Shown here piece by piece: positions 34,356-42,644 of a DNA stretch of 64,000 nucleotides (within the stretch, counting starts at the first letter, position 1; every line of letters begins with the position of its first letter). The notes under the pieces were generated by a model. That model did not search any database. It saw only the letters and a program-made list of their open reading frames with translations, and was not told the DNA's origin. This DNA comes from Bacteroidales bacterium (lineage in GTDB: Bacteria > Bacteroidota > Bacteroidia > Bacteroidales > UBA932). Location of the stretch: positions 14,955-78,954 of the forward strand of contig JAHHQQ010000007.1 in the NCBI GenBank assembly GCA_020026275.1, written 5' to 3'. The position numbers and the translations under genes are program-made.

Positions 34356-34456
34356 CAAAGTTCTTCGCTTCCTTCCGGAAGAAGCGGAAAATTTTGTTTC
34401 TCCGTCAGTTTCAATCAGATAAACCCCTTTCCTGCCGAATATATCAGAGGAAGAAA

Positions 34457-34487
34457 TTGCATATGAACACTTTTTGATTTATCTTTA
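34457..34487 (+). promoter_or_regulatory. Promoter of cls
   Basis: TTG (34457-34459), a 20-base spacer and TATCTTTA (34480-34487) match the Bacteroidetes promoter except for the last base of the -7 box. The cls start codon lies 32 bases downstream. The 34282-34518 gap also holds the mraZ control region and an imperfect palindrome at 34366-34386 (CGCTTC/GAAGCG). Confidence 0.5.
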
Positions 34488-34518
34488 AAAATCATACAAC
34501 TCATACGACAAGTTGGCT

Positions 34519-36117
34519 ATGTTGCGACTGTTTTTTTCTATATTTTATGCCTTGCTGCTGCTCAGTACAGTCATGGTCATCATTTTTGATGATGGCGATT
34601 CTGGCAGGAAAGTGGCGTGGTTGCTGATTATCTCCATACTGCCAGGCTTCGGTCTGCTGCTTTATGTGCTTTTCGGGATCAATTACCGCCATCACTGGTT
34701 CTTCAAGAGAATGCATCAGAAGTCCATTGATGCATTTGAAGAAGGAATCAATCCGGAAATCTATCGGTTGCTGTTCAGGAAGACAGGTGAAACCATGGTT
34801 GATAGCCGGTTTTCACCACTTGCCCGGCTGCTCAATACCCAGCCTTCCACTACGGTGACAAATGACAACGATGTGGAAATCATCACTTCTGGAGCCCGTA
34901 AATTTGAATTGCTGATGGACGATCTCCGTAATGCAAAGGAAGATATCCACATGGAATATTTTCTTTTTGGAAAAGATGAAGGCAGCAAAAAGATCCGGAA
35001 GCTCTTGATGCAGAAGGCCAAGGAGGGAGTTCGTGTCCGTTTTATCTATGAGAATGTGGCCAATTTCCCAATATCTCCTCTCTATTATTCTGATATGAGG
35101 AAGGCTGGGGTGGAGGTGGTCAAGTTTACCAATCCGCGCAACCACCTGATCAATTTCATCACCAAGCTCAATTATCGCAATCATCGTAAGATTGTCGTGA
35201 TTGACAATAAGATAGGTTATACGGGAGGAATGAATATCGGAGATCGCTATTTTCATGTCTGGCGTGATACCCACATGCGGCTGACCGGCAATGCGGTCGC
35301 CGGACTCCAGTACATTTTCCTGGATTCCTGGATTACTGCAGGAGGTAGTCTGGATCATCCGCTCAAGCATTATTTTCCACAGTCCCGTCCGCATTTCTCG
35401 GATGAGGGGAAGAAATGGGAGGAAAAGGACAGTCTGGGGCAGCTGGAGGAACAGGAGATTCCTGTTGTCCGGAATGAGCACGATCCCGGCATCGCTACCG
35501 TCCAGAAGCCGTTCTCTCCAGAGCTTCTTGCCCAGGCCGATCCGGCTGGAAAACAGGTGCTGCTGAAAAACCGTCTGGTGCAGATTGTGCCGGATGAACC
35601 GGATTCCAAATGGCCACTTATCCAGATGAGCTATGAATGGATTTTGTCCAACACGAAGGATTATATTTATCTGCAGACTCCTTATTTCGTTCCTCCAGAG
35701 TCTATTCTGTTTGCTTTGAAATCGGCGGCCTTGAGAGGCGTGGATGTTCGGCTGATGGTTCCTGCCAAGGCAGATTCATTTTATATGGGACCGGTCAACA
35801 AGGCTTATTTTGAGGAATGTCTCAAAGCCGGAATAAAGATTTACGAAAGAGAAGGAGAATTCATTCATTCAAAGACCTTTGTGGCGGATGATTATTTGAG
35901 CTGTATCGGAACGGCCAATATGGATTTTCGTTCGTTCAACATCAATTACGAAGTGAATACCTACATATATGATCATGAGGCGGCCTTGTTGAATAAAGCC
36001 CTGTTTGTCAAGGATATGGAGAAATGTCGGCAAGTGGATTTGGAAGGCTGGAGCCGGCGAGGCTGGGGAAGAAGGTTTGTCCAGAACATATTGCGCCTGT
36101 TCGCTCCCTTGTTATAA
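34519..36117 (+). CDS. cls: Cardiolipin synthase (phospholipase D superfamily)
   Basis: Condenses phosphatidylglycerol molecules to cardiolipin at the inner membrane. Two N-terminal helices (about 1-22 and 30-50) are followed by two PLD motifs: YRNHRKIVVIDNKIGYTGGM near 220 and FIHSKTFVADDYLSCIGTAN near 450, each with the catalytic His and Lys. The 532 residues are within range; a charged insert lies between the motifs near 295-325 (FSDEGKKWEEKDSLGQLEEQ). I chose ATG 34519 over the in-frame TTG at 34513. It is a single gene, divergent from mraZ and convergent with miaB. Confidence 0.93.
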   Translation: MLRLFFSIFYALLLLSTVMVIIFDDGDSGRKVAWLLIISILPGFGLLLYVLFGINYRHHWFFKRMHQKSIDAFEEGINPEIYRLLFRKTGETMVDSRFSPLARLLNTQPSTTVTNDNDVEIITSGARKFELLMDDLRNAKEDIHMEYFLFGKDEGSKKIRKLLMQKAKEGVRVRFIYENVANFPISPLYYSDMRKAGVEVVKFTNPRNHLINFITKLNYRNHRKIVVIDNKIGYTGGMNIGDRYFHVWRDTHMRLTGNAVAGLQYIFLDSWITAGGSLDHPLKHYFPQSRPHFSDEGKKWEEKDSLGQLEEQEIPVVRNEHDPGIATVQKPFSPELLAQADPAGKQVLLKNRLVQIVPDEPDSKWPLIQMSYEWILSNTKDYIYLQTPYFVPPESILFALKSAALRGVDVRLMVPAKADSFYMGPVNKAYFEECLKAGIKIYEREGEFIHSKTFVADDYLSCIGTANMDFRSFNINYEVNTYIYDHEAALLNKALFVKDMEKCRQVDLEGWSRRGWGRRFVQNILRLFAPLL

Positions 36118-36118
36118 A

Positions 36119-36151
36119 AATAGAACCTGATCGGCTTGGTCAGGTTCTATT
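36119..36151 (-). terminator. Terminator shared by miaB (-) and cls (+)
   Basis: AATAGAACCTGA (36119-36130) and TCAGGTTCTATT (36140-36151) form a 12-bp stem with a 9-base loop. On the minus strand the stem continues into TTTTTATAA, so it is a good terminator for miaB and a weaker one for cls. Confidence 0.8.
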
Positions 36152-36174
36152 GAGAATTGTCTGGCAGACAGAGA

Positions 36175-37497
36175 TCAGACTCTCTCGCAAATGAGAGTGG
36201 CTGAGGTACATTCTATCACTTTTACATCCACATAGTCTCCAGCTTTGTGCTCGGTGTCCGGGAAGACGCACATCTTGTTGTTGGAGGCCCTGCCGCAGAG
36301 TTCGTTTGCATTCTTCTTTGATGGTCCTTCCACCAGCACTTTGAATATTTTTCCGAGATCACGTTCGTTGCTTTCGAGGCTCAACTGGTTTTGAAGTTCA
36401 ATGATTTCGTTCAGCCTTCTGGTTTTCACTTCAGGGGAAATGTCGTCTGGGTAGTGTCTTGCGGCCAGGGTGCCAGGCCGCTCGGAATATTGGAACATGA
36501 AGGCATAGTCATACCCGACTTCTTTCATCAGATTTAAGGTGTCTTGATGGTCCTGTTCGGTCTCTCCGCAGAAACCGGCGATGATGTCTGTCGTGATATT
36601 GCAGTCCGGCATGAGACTTTTTATTTTCCTGACACGGTCAAGATACCACTCTCGAGTGTAGCGTCTGCGCATTTTCTCCAGCATGGCATTGCTGCCGGAT
36701 TGGACAGGGAGATGAATGTGACGGCATATGTTTTCGTACTGGGCCATGGTCTCTATTACCTTGTCACTGATGTCTTTAGGGTGTGAAGTGGAATATCTGA
36801 CCCGAAGTCGCGGGTCAATTTCGGCCACCATCTTCAGCAAGTCGGCAAAATCAACGGTCTCTTCTCCATTTTTCCAGCAGTAGGAGTCTACATTTTGTCC
36901 TAGCAATGTCACTTCCTTGTAGCCTTTGTGGAAGACATCGCAGGCTTCTCTCACGATGCTATGAGGATCTCTGCTGCGTTCTATGCCTCTGGTGTAAGGA
37001 ACGACACAGTAGGAACAGAGATTGTTGCAGCCTCGCATGATGGAAATGAAAGCGGATACGCCGTTTTTGTCTGTCCTGACAGGGGTTATCTCTGCGTAAG
37101 TTTCTTCTTTGGAAAGTTTCACATTGATTTGAGGGTGCCCTGAAGCCAGGTGTTCCAGCAGGTCGGGAAGTGTTTTGTAGGCATCCGGACCAGCCACAAT
37201 GTCCACTTTGTCTCCTTTGATCAGCTGGTCGCCCAATCTTTCTGCCATACAGCCGACGATGCCGACGATAACTTCTGGATGCTGCTTTTTGTAGGTGTGG
37301 AAGTAATCGATTCTACCCCAGACTCTCTGTTCCGCATTGTCCCTGATAGAACAGGTGTTGGCGAGGATGATGTCTGCTTCTTCAATGTTCTCCGTCCTTT
37401 CATATCCATGACGGCCAAGAATGGCAAAGATGACTTCAGTATCACTGACGTTCATCTGACAACCATAAGTCTCTATATATAGTTTCTTGTTTTCCAT
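36175..37497 (-). CDS. miaB: tRNA 2-methylthio-N6-isopentenyladenosine synthase MiaB
   Basis: Radical-SAM methylthiotransferase for A37 of tRNAs that read U-starting codons. The N-terminal domain has the Cys set beginning with C13 (ETYGCQMNVSD), then ANTCSIRDNAEQ and GIVGCMAER. The radical-SAM cluster is in MRGCNNLCSYCVVPYTRG near 155. KEVTLLGQNVDSYCW follows, and the C-terminal TRAM domain (about 375-440) ends KVIECTSATLICERV. Length 440 is normal. The gene is alone, with a -7 box 35 bases upstream. Confidence 0.97.
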   Translation of the reverse strand: MENKKLYIETYGCQMNVSDTEVIFAILGRHGYERTENIEEADIILANTCSIRDNAEQRVWGRIDYFHTYKKQHPEVIVGIVGCMAERLGDQLIKGDKVDIVAGPDAYKTLPDLLEHLASGHPQINVKLSKEETYAEITPVRTDKNGVSAFISIMRGCNNLCSYCVVPYTRGIERSRDPHSIVREACDVFHKGYKEVTLLGQNVDSYCWKNGEETVDFADLLKMVAEIDPRLRVRYSTSHPKDISDKVIETMAQYENICRHIHLPVQSGSNAMLEKMRRRYTREWYLDRVRKIKSLMPDCNITTDIIAGFCGETEQDHQDTLNLMKEVGYDYAFMFQYSERPGTLAARHYPDDISPEVKTRRLNEIIELQNQLSLESNERDLGKIFKVLVEGPSKKNANELCGRASNNKMCVFPDTEHKAGDYVDVKVIECTSATLICERV

Positions 37498-37531
37498 ATA
37501 TTATGTATATCCAATTTTTGTGTTCAGATTA

Positions 37532-37539
37532 CAAAGGTA
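37532..37539 (-). promoter_or_regulatory. -7 box upstream of miaB
   Basis: TACCTTTG on the minus strand, the same -7 sequence as the hmu promoter, 34 bases upstream of the miaB start. A -33 TTG at standard spacing was not seen. Confidence 0.5.
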
Positions 37540-37569
37540 GTATTTTTTAGCAAAACATTATTTTTTCAT

Positions 37570-37577
37570 TATATTTG
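37570..37577 (+). promoter_or_regulatory. -7 box upstream of the LEA-like lipoprotein gene
   Basis: TATATTTG, 22 bases upstream of ATG 37600. The -33 region is T-rich (TTTTTTAG) without a clear TTG. It faces away from the miaB -7 box. Confidence 0.5.
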
Positions 37578-37599
37578 TGAATTGACAAATATGTGAAAG

Positions 37600-38103
37600 A
37601 TGTTGAAGTACAGACGTATTTTTATTGTTTTGATGCTCGGTTTATCCCTCTTTCTTACGGGTTGTACCGGCTTGTCCAAATTGAAGGAACTTCGAGTGTT
37701 GGATTACAAGATTGAAAGTGTAGATATGGATGGCAGGGATGTGCAGGCCGTTCTCAATGTCAAGATAGATAATCCATCCAAACAGTTGTCCGTGTCGGAT
37801 GTGAAAGGAAGAATCAATTTGAAAGAGGATGAAGTGGCAGTCTATCGTGCCAATCCGATAGTGATAGACGGACAGGCGACGGGAAACTATCCGGTTGTGG
37901 TTCGGTTCTCATTGTCAGAAGAGATGTCTATGTTTCGTCTGCTCACCATGTTGAAGACCCTCCATATGGATGATTTGAGCACTGATGTGAGTGCAAGATT
38001 GAAGGTGAAGGGAGGAATCAGGACCAAGGTGAAGCTTGACCGGTATCCACTCGGCCGGATGGGCAGAAGTTTTCTCGGTAAAATGAAAAAGAAACGAATA
38101 TGA
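37600..38103 (+). CDS. LEA-type lipoprotein, probable
   Basis: A 167-residue protein with a lipoprotein signal peptide (lipid-attachment Cys near residue 22 in LSLFLTGC). The mature part has the beta-sandwich pattern of LEA14/WHy-like domains: repeated strands around QAVLNVKIDNPSKQLSVSD and GNYPVVVRFSLSEE. Such domains occur in envelope stress proteins, but the function is not known here. The C-terminus is strongly basic (GKMKKKRI). It overlaps the next gene by 4 bases, so the two are cotranscribed, probably with rpoN. Confidence 0.65.
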   Translation: MLKYRRIFIVLMLGLSLFLTGCTGLSKLKELRVLDYKIESVDMDGRDVQAVLNVKIDNPSKQLSVSDVKGRINLKEDEVAVYRANPIVIDGQATGNYPVVVRFSLSEEMSMFRLLTMLKTLHMDDLSTDVSARLKVKGGIRTKVKLDRYPLGRMGRSFLGKMKKKRI

Positions 38104-38627
38104 TGAGCAAGATAAAGATTGCATTGACGGCCATGGCATTTGTGCTGGGCGCAATGGTAGAGGTCCGTGCACAAATTCAGGAAGAAAGAACGGCTGTTTT
38201 GGACAGTCTTGATGCGTTTAGACCGGTTATGGTGGATTCTACCCTGATTGGAAAATCCATCTTCAATATTTTGCCTTCCAAATATAATGGTCACCGGATT
38301 GATGTGAATATACATCAATCCAAGTTGATAGCGGATGCCTTCAGACGGCACATTGAATCGGCAGAAAAGCGTGTTGTCAGTGGCTACAGAGTCCGTATCT
38401 ATTTTGACAACAAGCAAGACTCAAGGCTGGATTCCGAAACCGCCCTTTTGAATTTCCGCAAGTTGTATCCGGAAATTCCCGCATACCGAAGCTATCAGAA
38501 TCCTTTCTTCAAGGTGACCGTAGGCGATTACCGGACCAAATCTGAGGCATTGTTCCTTTTGAACCGGATCAAGCATAGTTTTCCTTCCGCCTTTGTGGTG
38601 AAAGATGAAATTCAGTTTCCTTTGTAG
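38100..38627 (+). CDS. Exported SPOR-like domain protein
   Basis: A 175-residue protein with a signal peptide (likely cleaved after VRAQ, residue 25). The C-terminal half (about 93-170) looks like a SPOR domain: YRVRIYFDNKQDSRLDSE, then NPFFKVTVGDYRTKSEALFL and a final strand AFVVKDEI. SPOR domains bind denuded peptidoglycan, often at division sites. Its first base pairs overlap the stop of the lipoprotein gene (ATGA), and rpoN follows after 23 bases. A direct role in division is inference; no partner is encoded next to it. Confidence 0.78.
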   Translation: MMSKIKIALTAMAFVLGAMVEVRAQIQEERTAVLDSLDAFRPVMVDSTLIGKSIFNILPSKYNGHRIDVNIHQSKLIADAFRRHIESAEKRVVSGYRVRIYFDNKQDSRLDSETALLNFRKLYPEIPAYRSYQNPFFKVTVGDYRTKSEALFLLNRIKHSFPSAFVVKDEIQFPL

Positions 38628-38650
38628 TTCTAACGATATTAAGTCCAGTC

Positions 38651-40063
38651 ATGATAAAACAGGAATTAGCACTAAAGCAACAGCAGAAATTATCCCCTTT
38701 ACAGATACAGACCATCAAACTCATTGAACTTCCTGTTCAAGAATTGGAGCAGCGTATCCGTCAGGAGATTGAAGAAAATCCTGTTCTGGATGACAGTACT
38801 CGGGAAAAGTCAGATGATGAAGAAACTCCGAGAGACGTTTCTCTGTCAGAAATTTCAGAGGATGACTCCATACCAAACTACAAGTTGCATGTCAACAATT
38901 ACGGAAAGGATGAACGTCCGCAATACAATAGTTTTTCTGTAAAGCAGAGTTTCATGCAGAGTTTGTTGGAACAATTGGGATTCCGCTCTCTCTCTGAACA
39001 TAAATTTGCGGTCGCTTCTTTCATTATCGGTAGTCTCGATGACGATGGTTATCTTCGTAGAGACATTGAAAGCCTGGTAGACGATTTGGCGTTCCGAGCC
39101 AATATCGAGACTACTTCTGAAGAGATTCTGGAGTTGCTTTCCATCATTCAGGAACTGGAGCCGGCCGGAGTGGGAGCCAGAGACTTGAGAGAATGTCTTC
39201 TGATTCAGCTACGTGGAATGAAGCAAACGGAGGATGTCCAGAATGCAATCCGGATTGTGGACGGCTTCTTTCAGGAATTCTCCAGCCGCCATTTCAGCAA
39301 GATCATGTCCAAATTGGGACTGGACAAGGAAGAGATGAAACGTGCGATGGACAAGATTGTCAAGTTGAACCCTTCTCCAGGTGGACTGGTGGATGATTCG
39401 TACAATGACCAGGCGCAGCAGATCGTACCGGATTTTGTCCTGGACTATTCTGACGGCAATCTGGAACTGACCATGCCCCGTTTTTCCATTCCGGAAATCA
39501 AGATCAGTCCGAGATACAATGAAATTCTGAAGGATTCTGCCAACAATACAGACCGGAGGCAGAAGGAGGCGATGTCTTTCATCAAACAGAAGCTGGATTC
39601 CGCAAAATGGTTTGTCGAGGCGCTCAAGCAACGTCACAATACGCTGTATTCCACCATGAAGGCCATTGTGGACTATCAGCATGAATACTTTATCGATGGA
39701 GATGAATCCAATCTCAAGCCGATGGTTCTTAAGGATATCGCTGAAGTGACCGGATTTGACATTTCCACTATCTCCCGTGTTGTAAACAGCAAGTACATCG
39801 AAACGCATTTCGGCATCTTCCCGTTGAAATATTTCTTCTCCGAAGGTCTGGAAAATCAGGATGGGGATGAGGTCTCCACCAGAAAATTGAAGATGGTCCT
39901 CCAGGAATGTGTCGATGCCGAAGACAAGCGCAGACCGTTGACCGATGACCAGCTGGTCGCTGAAATGACGGAACGCGGATACAAGGTCGCCCGTCGGACA
40001 ATTGCCAAATACCGAGACCAGTTAGGTATTCCTAAGGCTCGGCTCCGTAAGGAACTTATATAG
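38651..40063 (+). CDS. rpoN: RNA polymerase sigma-54 factor RpoN
   Basis: Alternative sigma factor that needs an AAA+ activator. The Gln-rich activator-interacting region is at the N-terminus (LALKQQQKLSPLQIQTIKLI), followed by an acidic linker. The core-binding domain spans about 110-300, the DNA-binding domain follows (DISTISRVVNSKYIETHFG), and the RpoN box is ARRTIAKYRDQLGI near 448. Length 470 is typical. No sigma-54 activator is encoded in the window. It is the last gene before a strong terminator. Confidence 0.97.
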   Translation: MIKQELALKQQQKLSPLQIQTIKLIELPVQELEQRIRQEIEENPVLDDSTREKSDDEETPRDVSLSEISEDDSIPNYKLHVNNYGKDERPQYNSFSVKQSFMQSLLEQLGFRSLSEHKFAVASFIIGSLDDDGYLRRDIESLVDDLAFRANIETTSEEILELLSIIQELEPAGVGARDLRECLLIQLRGMKQTEDVQNAIRIVDGFFQEFSSRHFSKIMSKLGLDKEEMKRAMDKIVKLNPSPGGLVDDSYNDQAQQIVPDFVLDYSDGNLELTMPRFSIPEIKISPRYNEILKDSANNTDRRQKEAMSFIKQKLDSAKWFVEALKQRHNTLYSTMKAIVDYQHEYFIDGDESNLKPMVLKDIAEVTGFDISTISRVVNSKYIETHFGIFPLKYFFSEGLENQDGDEVSTRKLKMVLQECVDAEDKRRPLTDDQLVAEMTERGYKVARRTIAKYRDQLGIPKARLRKELI

Positions 40064-40083
40064 GAATGATAATTGGAACCGAT

Positions 40084-40119
40084 AAAAGAATCCCCACAGC
40101 ATGCTGTGGGGATTCTTTT
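40084..40119. terminator. Bidirectional terminator between rpoN and upp
   Basis: AAAAGAATCCCCACAGC (40084-40100) and GCTGTGGGGATTCTTTT (40103-40119) form a perfect stem with T-runs on either strand. It serves convergent rpoN (+) and upp (-). Confidence 0.9.
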
Positions 40120-40136
40120 CATATAGAAATATTGAA

Positions 40137-40790
40137 CTAGAGTTTCTTTCCGTATGCAAGGTCTCCGGCATCTCCCAAACCGGGCACAATGTAGGAGTGG
40201 CTGGTCAGTTCTTCATCAAGAGCTGCTGTCCAGAGGGTGATTTCATCCTTTGGAAGGGTCTTTTGCAGATATTCAACGGCGAAAACGCTTGCTACCGGGC
40301 ATACGAGGTGAGTATGTTTAGGTTTGCCGTCTTTGCAAAGATAGTTATAGGTGATTTCAATGGAAGAACCGGTGGCCAGCATGGTGTCTGCAAGAATAAG
40401 AATCTTGCCTTCAATGTCTGGGGCGGTGGCATATTCCACATTTATATGGAAAGAGTCACCTTTGTCATATTTCCTGTAAGCTGCGATGAAAGCATTTTCT
40501 GCATTGTCAAAGACATCGAGGATGCCTTTGTGGAGAGGAAGGCCGGCACGGAGAATGGTTGCAACCACAATCTTGTCGTCGGGAGTGTTGATCTCTGCGG
40601 TACCGAGAGGGGTAGTAACTGATTTCTTGGAGTAGTTCAGTGTCTTGCTCAGTTCATATCCGAAGATGTGTCCCAATCTTTCAAGATTGGTGCGGAACCG
40701 CAATCTGTCTTTCTGGATATTCTTGTCGCGCATTTGCGCAATGTAATCATTGAGGACTGAATTAGTCTCACCGAGATTGATAACTTTCAT
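40137..40790 (-). CDS. upp: Uracil phosphoribosyltransferase
   Basis: Salvages uracil to UMP using PRPP. The PRPP-binding motif is ILADTMLATGSSIE near 130, LRAGLPLHKGILDV lies near 80, and the C-terminal uracil-binding signature SYIVPGLGDAGDLAYG is present. Length 217 is normal. The Asp-Pro of the usual DPMLATGGS motif is Asp-Thr here, a modest change. A -7 box lies 31 bases upstream inside the end of radC. Confidence 0.94.
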   Translation of the reverse strand: MKVINLGETNSVLNDYIAQMRDKNIQKDRLRFRTNLERLGHIFGYELSKTLNYSKKSVTTPLGTAEINTPDDKIVVATILRAGLPLHKGILDVFDNAENAFIAAYRKYDKGDSFHINVEYATAPDIEGKILILADTMLATGSSIEITYNYLCKDGKPKHTHLVCPVASVFAVEYLQKTLPKDEITLWTAALDEELTSHSYIVPGLGDAGDLAYGKKL

Positions 40791-40821
40791 TGATTTCGAA
40801 TATTTTGGTTTACTCGAAAAA

Positions 40822-40829
40822 CAAATTTA
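40822..40829 (-). promoter_or_regulatory. -7 box upstream of upp
   Basis: TAAATTTG on the minus strand, overlapping the radC stop codon and 31 bases before the upp start. The -33 region has no clear TTG. Confidence 0.4.
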
Positions 40830-41543
40830 ATCATTTTTATTGGAAAAACCGTTGTTTTCAACGATTGTTACAGAATTGTCCGAAAAACTGAAGAATTGAT
40901 TGTCAGAAATGACAATGTGGTCAATTAAGGAAACGTCAAAAGGCTCGAGAGCTTTCTTCAGGTGTTCCGTTTGGCAGATGTCCGCCTTCCCTGGCCGAGA
41001 ATTGCCGGAAGGATGGTTGTGTACCAGAATAATGCCGCTTGCTTTCTTTTCCAGAATTTTCCGGAGGATGATTCTGATGTCGATGACTGTGCTGCTCATC
41101 CCGCCGTACGAGAGCCGCTCTTTGGAAAGTATATAGTTGGCGCGATTGAGGAAGATGACCCAGCATTCCTCATGGTCTAGACCTCTCATGCCGGGTGCCA
41201 TCAGATTGTAGATCATTTCTGGTCCGGTAATTGAAATGCCGTTGGTGGCGGAACTCTCGCAAAATAGTTTCCGTCCCAGCTCCATGACTGCCATGATGCT
41301 GGCGGCCTTGTCTTTACCAATGCCGTTAATGGCTGTCAGCCGTTCAATGGACATGGCCGAAAGTGCAAGCAGTGAGTGTCCGGCCAGGTTCAGCAGCTCC
41401 CTTGCCATATCAACGGCATTCTTCTGTCCGGCCCCGGTCCTTAGGACAATGGCGAGCAGTTCGGCGGTACTCAGTGCCTCTGGCCCTTTTGCAAGCAGTT
41501 TCTCTCTCGGCCTGTCTTCTGGTGATAATTCTTTGATCTTCAT
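40827..41543 (-). CDS. radC: RadC/JAB-domain DNA repair-associated protein
   Basis: A 238-residue protein with an N-terminal helix-hairpin-helix region (IERLTAINGIGKDKAASIMA near 63) and a C-terminal JAMM metalloprotease-like domain with HNHPSGNSRPGKADI near 175 (His-x-His-Pro...Asp zinc site). Despite the name its biochemical role is unsettled. It is separated from upp by only 36 bases. No frame disruption. Confidence 0.93.
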   Translation of the reverse strand: MKIKELSPEDRPREKLLAKGPEALSTAELLAIVLRTGAGQKNAVDMARELLNLAGHSLLALSAMSIERLTAINGIGKDKAASIMAVMELGRKLFCESSATNGISITGPEMIYNLMAPGMRGLDHEECWVIFLNRANYILSKERLSYGGMSSTVIDIRIILRKILEKKASGIILVHNHPSGNSRPGKADICQTEHLKKALEPFDVSLIDHIVISDNQFFSFSDNSVTIVENNGFSNKND

Positions 41544-41605
41544 CTTTTCCCTTTCGTGAAATGTTCATGTCTGTCTCTGAGGCGAAGATGGTAAAGAGAG
41601 AAAGA

Positions 41606-41640
41606 AAAAGCCACGGAAACTGTCTTTTGTTTCGTGGCTT
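41606..41640 (-). terminator. Terminator after the NagD-type phosphatase gene
   Basis: AAAGCCACGGAAAC (41606-41619) pairs with GTTTCGTGGCTTT (41628-41640) with one bulged G. On the minus strand the stem ends in TTTTTCTTTCTC, about 60-90 bases after the stop codon. Confidence 0.75.
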
Positions 41641-41697
41641 TCAATGATTTTTTCCGGAATTGTTGTTTGGGGTTGTCTTTTTCTGATTTTTATGGTC

Positions 41698-42588
41698 TTA
41701 TTTCCGATGTGACTCAATCAACAAGTCTCCCAATTCCCGAATGTCCCTCATGATGAAATCAGGTGGAAAGAATTTTGGTGCAGGATTGTTCCGGGCTTCT
41801 TCTTCCACTTTCAAGGCTGTCTCCAGGGTGGTTTCTCCAGAGAGAACCAGCACGCCGACAGCACCGGCGTTGTGTGCCATGGCAGTGTCCGTATAGATAC
41901 GGTCACCGGTCATGATGATTTCATCTGCCTGTAGGCCATGTCTGTTCATGATTCCATCCAGCATGGTCGGATCTGGTTTGCCCAGGACGATGTCCGGCTG
42001 GCGTCCGGTGGCATGTTCTATACATTTTTGAAGTGATCCGCAGTCCACCAGAACGGTCTTTTCGTTGGTCGGACAGACTTTGTCCGGGTTGGTGGCAATG
42101 TAAGGGATTCCTTGAGCGGCCCACCAGGCGGCCCGGCAGAGCCGTGAATATTGCAGAGTCGGATCAAAGGCGACAACAAGCGCATCTGGGATGTCATCTG
42201 GATCGTCTGAGCAGGACTTGAAACCTGCCTTTTCAAACTGGCTGGCCATGGAAGGGGTGCCCAGCATGAAAAGACGCTTCGCCTGCGGATAAGTTGCCTT
42301 GATGTAGTCGATAGCGGCCAGGGAAGTGGTGTACATGTTTTCTTTGTTGGCCTGGACACCCATCCCGGCCAGTTTCTTCAGGTAATCTGACACGGATTTG
42401 GTCGGATTGTTGGTGAGGAAAGAATAGCCGATTCCATTTTTCTCCAGGTCCTCCAACATTCCGATGGTGAAGGGAAAGAGATGACTGCCCATATAGATTG
42501 TGCCGTCCATGTCAAAGGCAACGTGTTTGATTCTTTTTAGTTTTGCCCATTGTTCTGGGCCAAGGTTCTGATTGTAATTTGTGTTCAT
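41698..42588 (-). CDS. HAD-superfamily phosphatase, NagD type
   Basis: A 296-residue HAD class IIA hydrolase. The nucleophile and acid Asp residues are D26 and D28 in VAFDMDGTIYMG, with the Thr of motif II in YSFLTNNPTKS and motif III/IV in LGKPDPTMLDGI and IIMTGDRIYTDTAMAHNAGA. The cap is of the C2 type. Members dephosphorylate nucleotides or sugar phosphates; the substrate cannot be told. The gene follows the carboxyltransferase gene by 56 bases, so the two may be cotranscribed. Confidence 0.88.
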   Translation of the reverse strand: MNTNYNQNLGPEQWAKLKRIKHVAFDMDGTIYMGSHLFPFTIGMLEDLEKNGIGYSFLTNNPTKSVSDYLKKLAGMGVQANKENMYTTSLAAIDYIKATYPQAKRLFMLGTPSMASQFEKAGFKSCSDDPDDIPDALVVAFDPTLQYSRLCRAAWWAAQGIPYIATNPDKVCPTNEKTVLVDCGSLQKCIEHATGRQPDIVLGKPDPTMLDGIMNRHGLQADEIIMTGDRIYTDTAMAHNAGAVGVLVLSGETTLETALKVEEEARNNPAPKFFPPDFIMRDIRELGDLLIESHRK

Positions 42589-42644
42589 ATTTTTGTCAAA
42601 GTCTTGGTCTCTCGGATGAGAAATTGGCTTTTTTCGTGTCTGAA

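Noticed and set aside
34366..34386. Imperfect palindrome upstream of mraZ as a terminator
   Set aside because: Six base pairs with a 9-base loop, no T-run, and no gene ending there on either strand.
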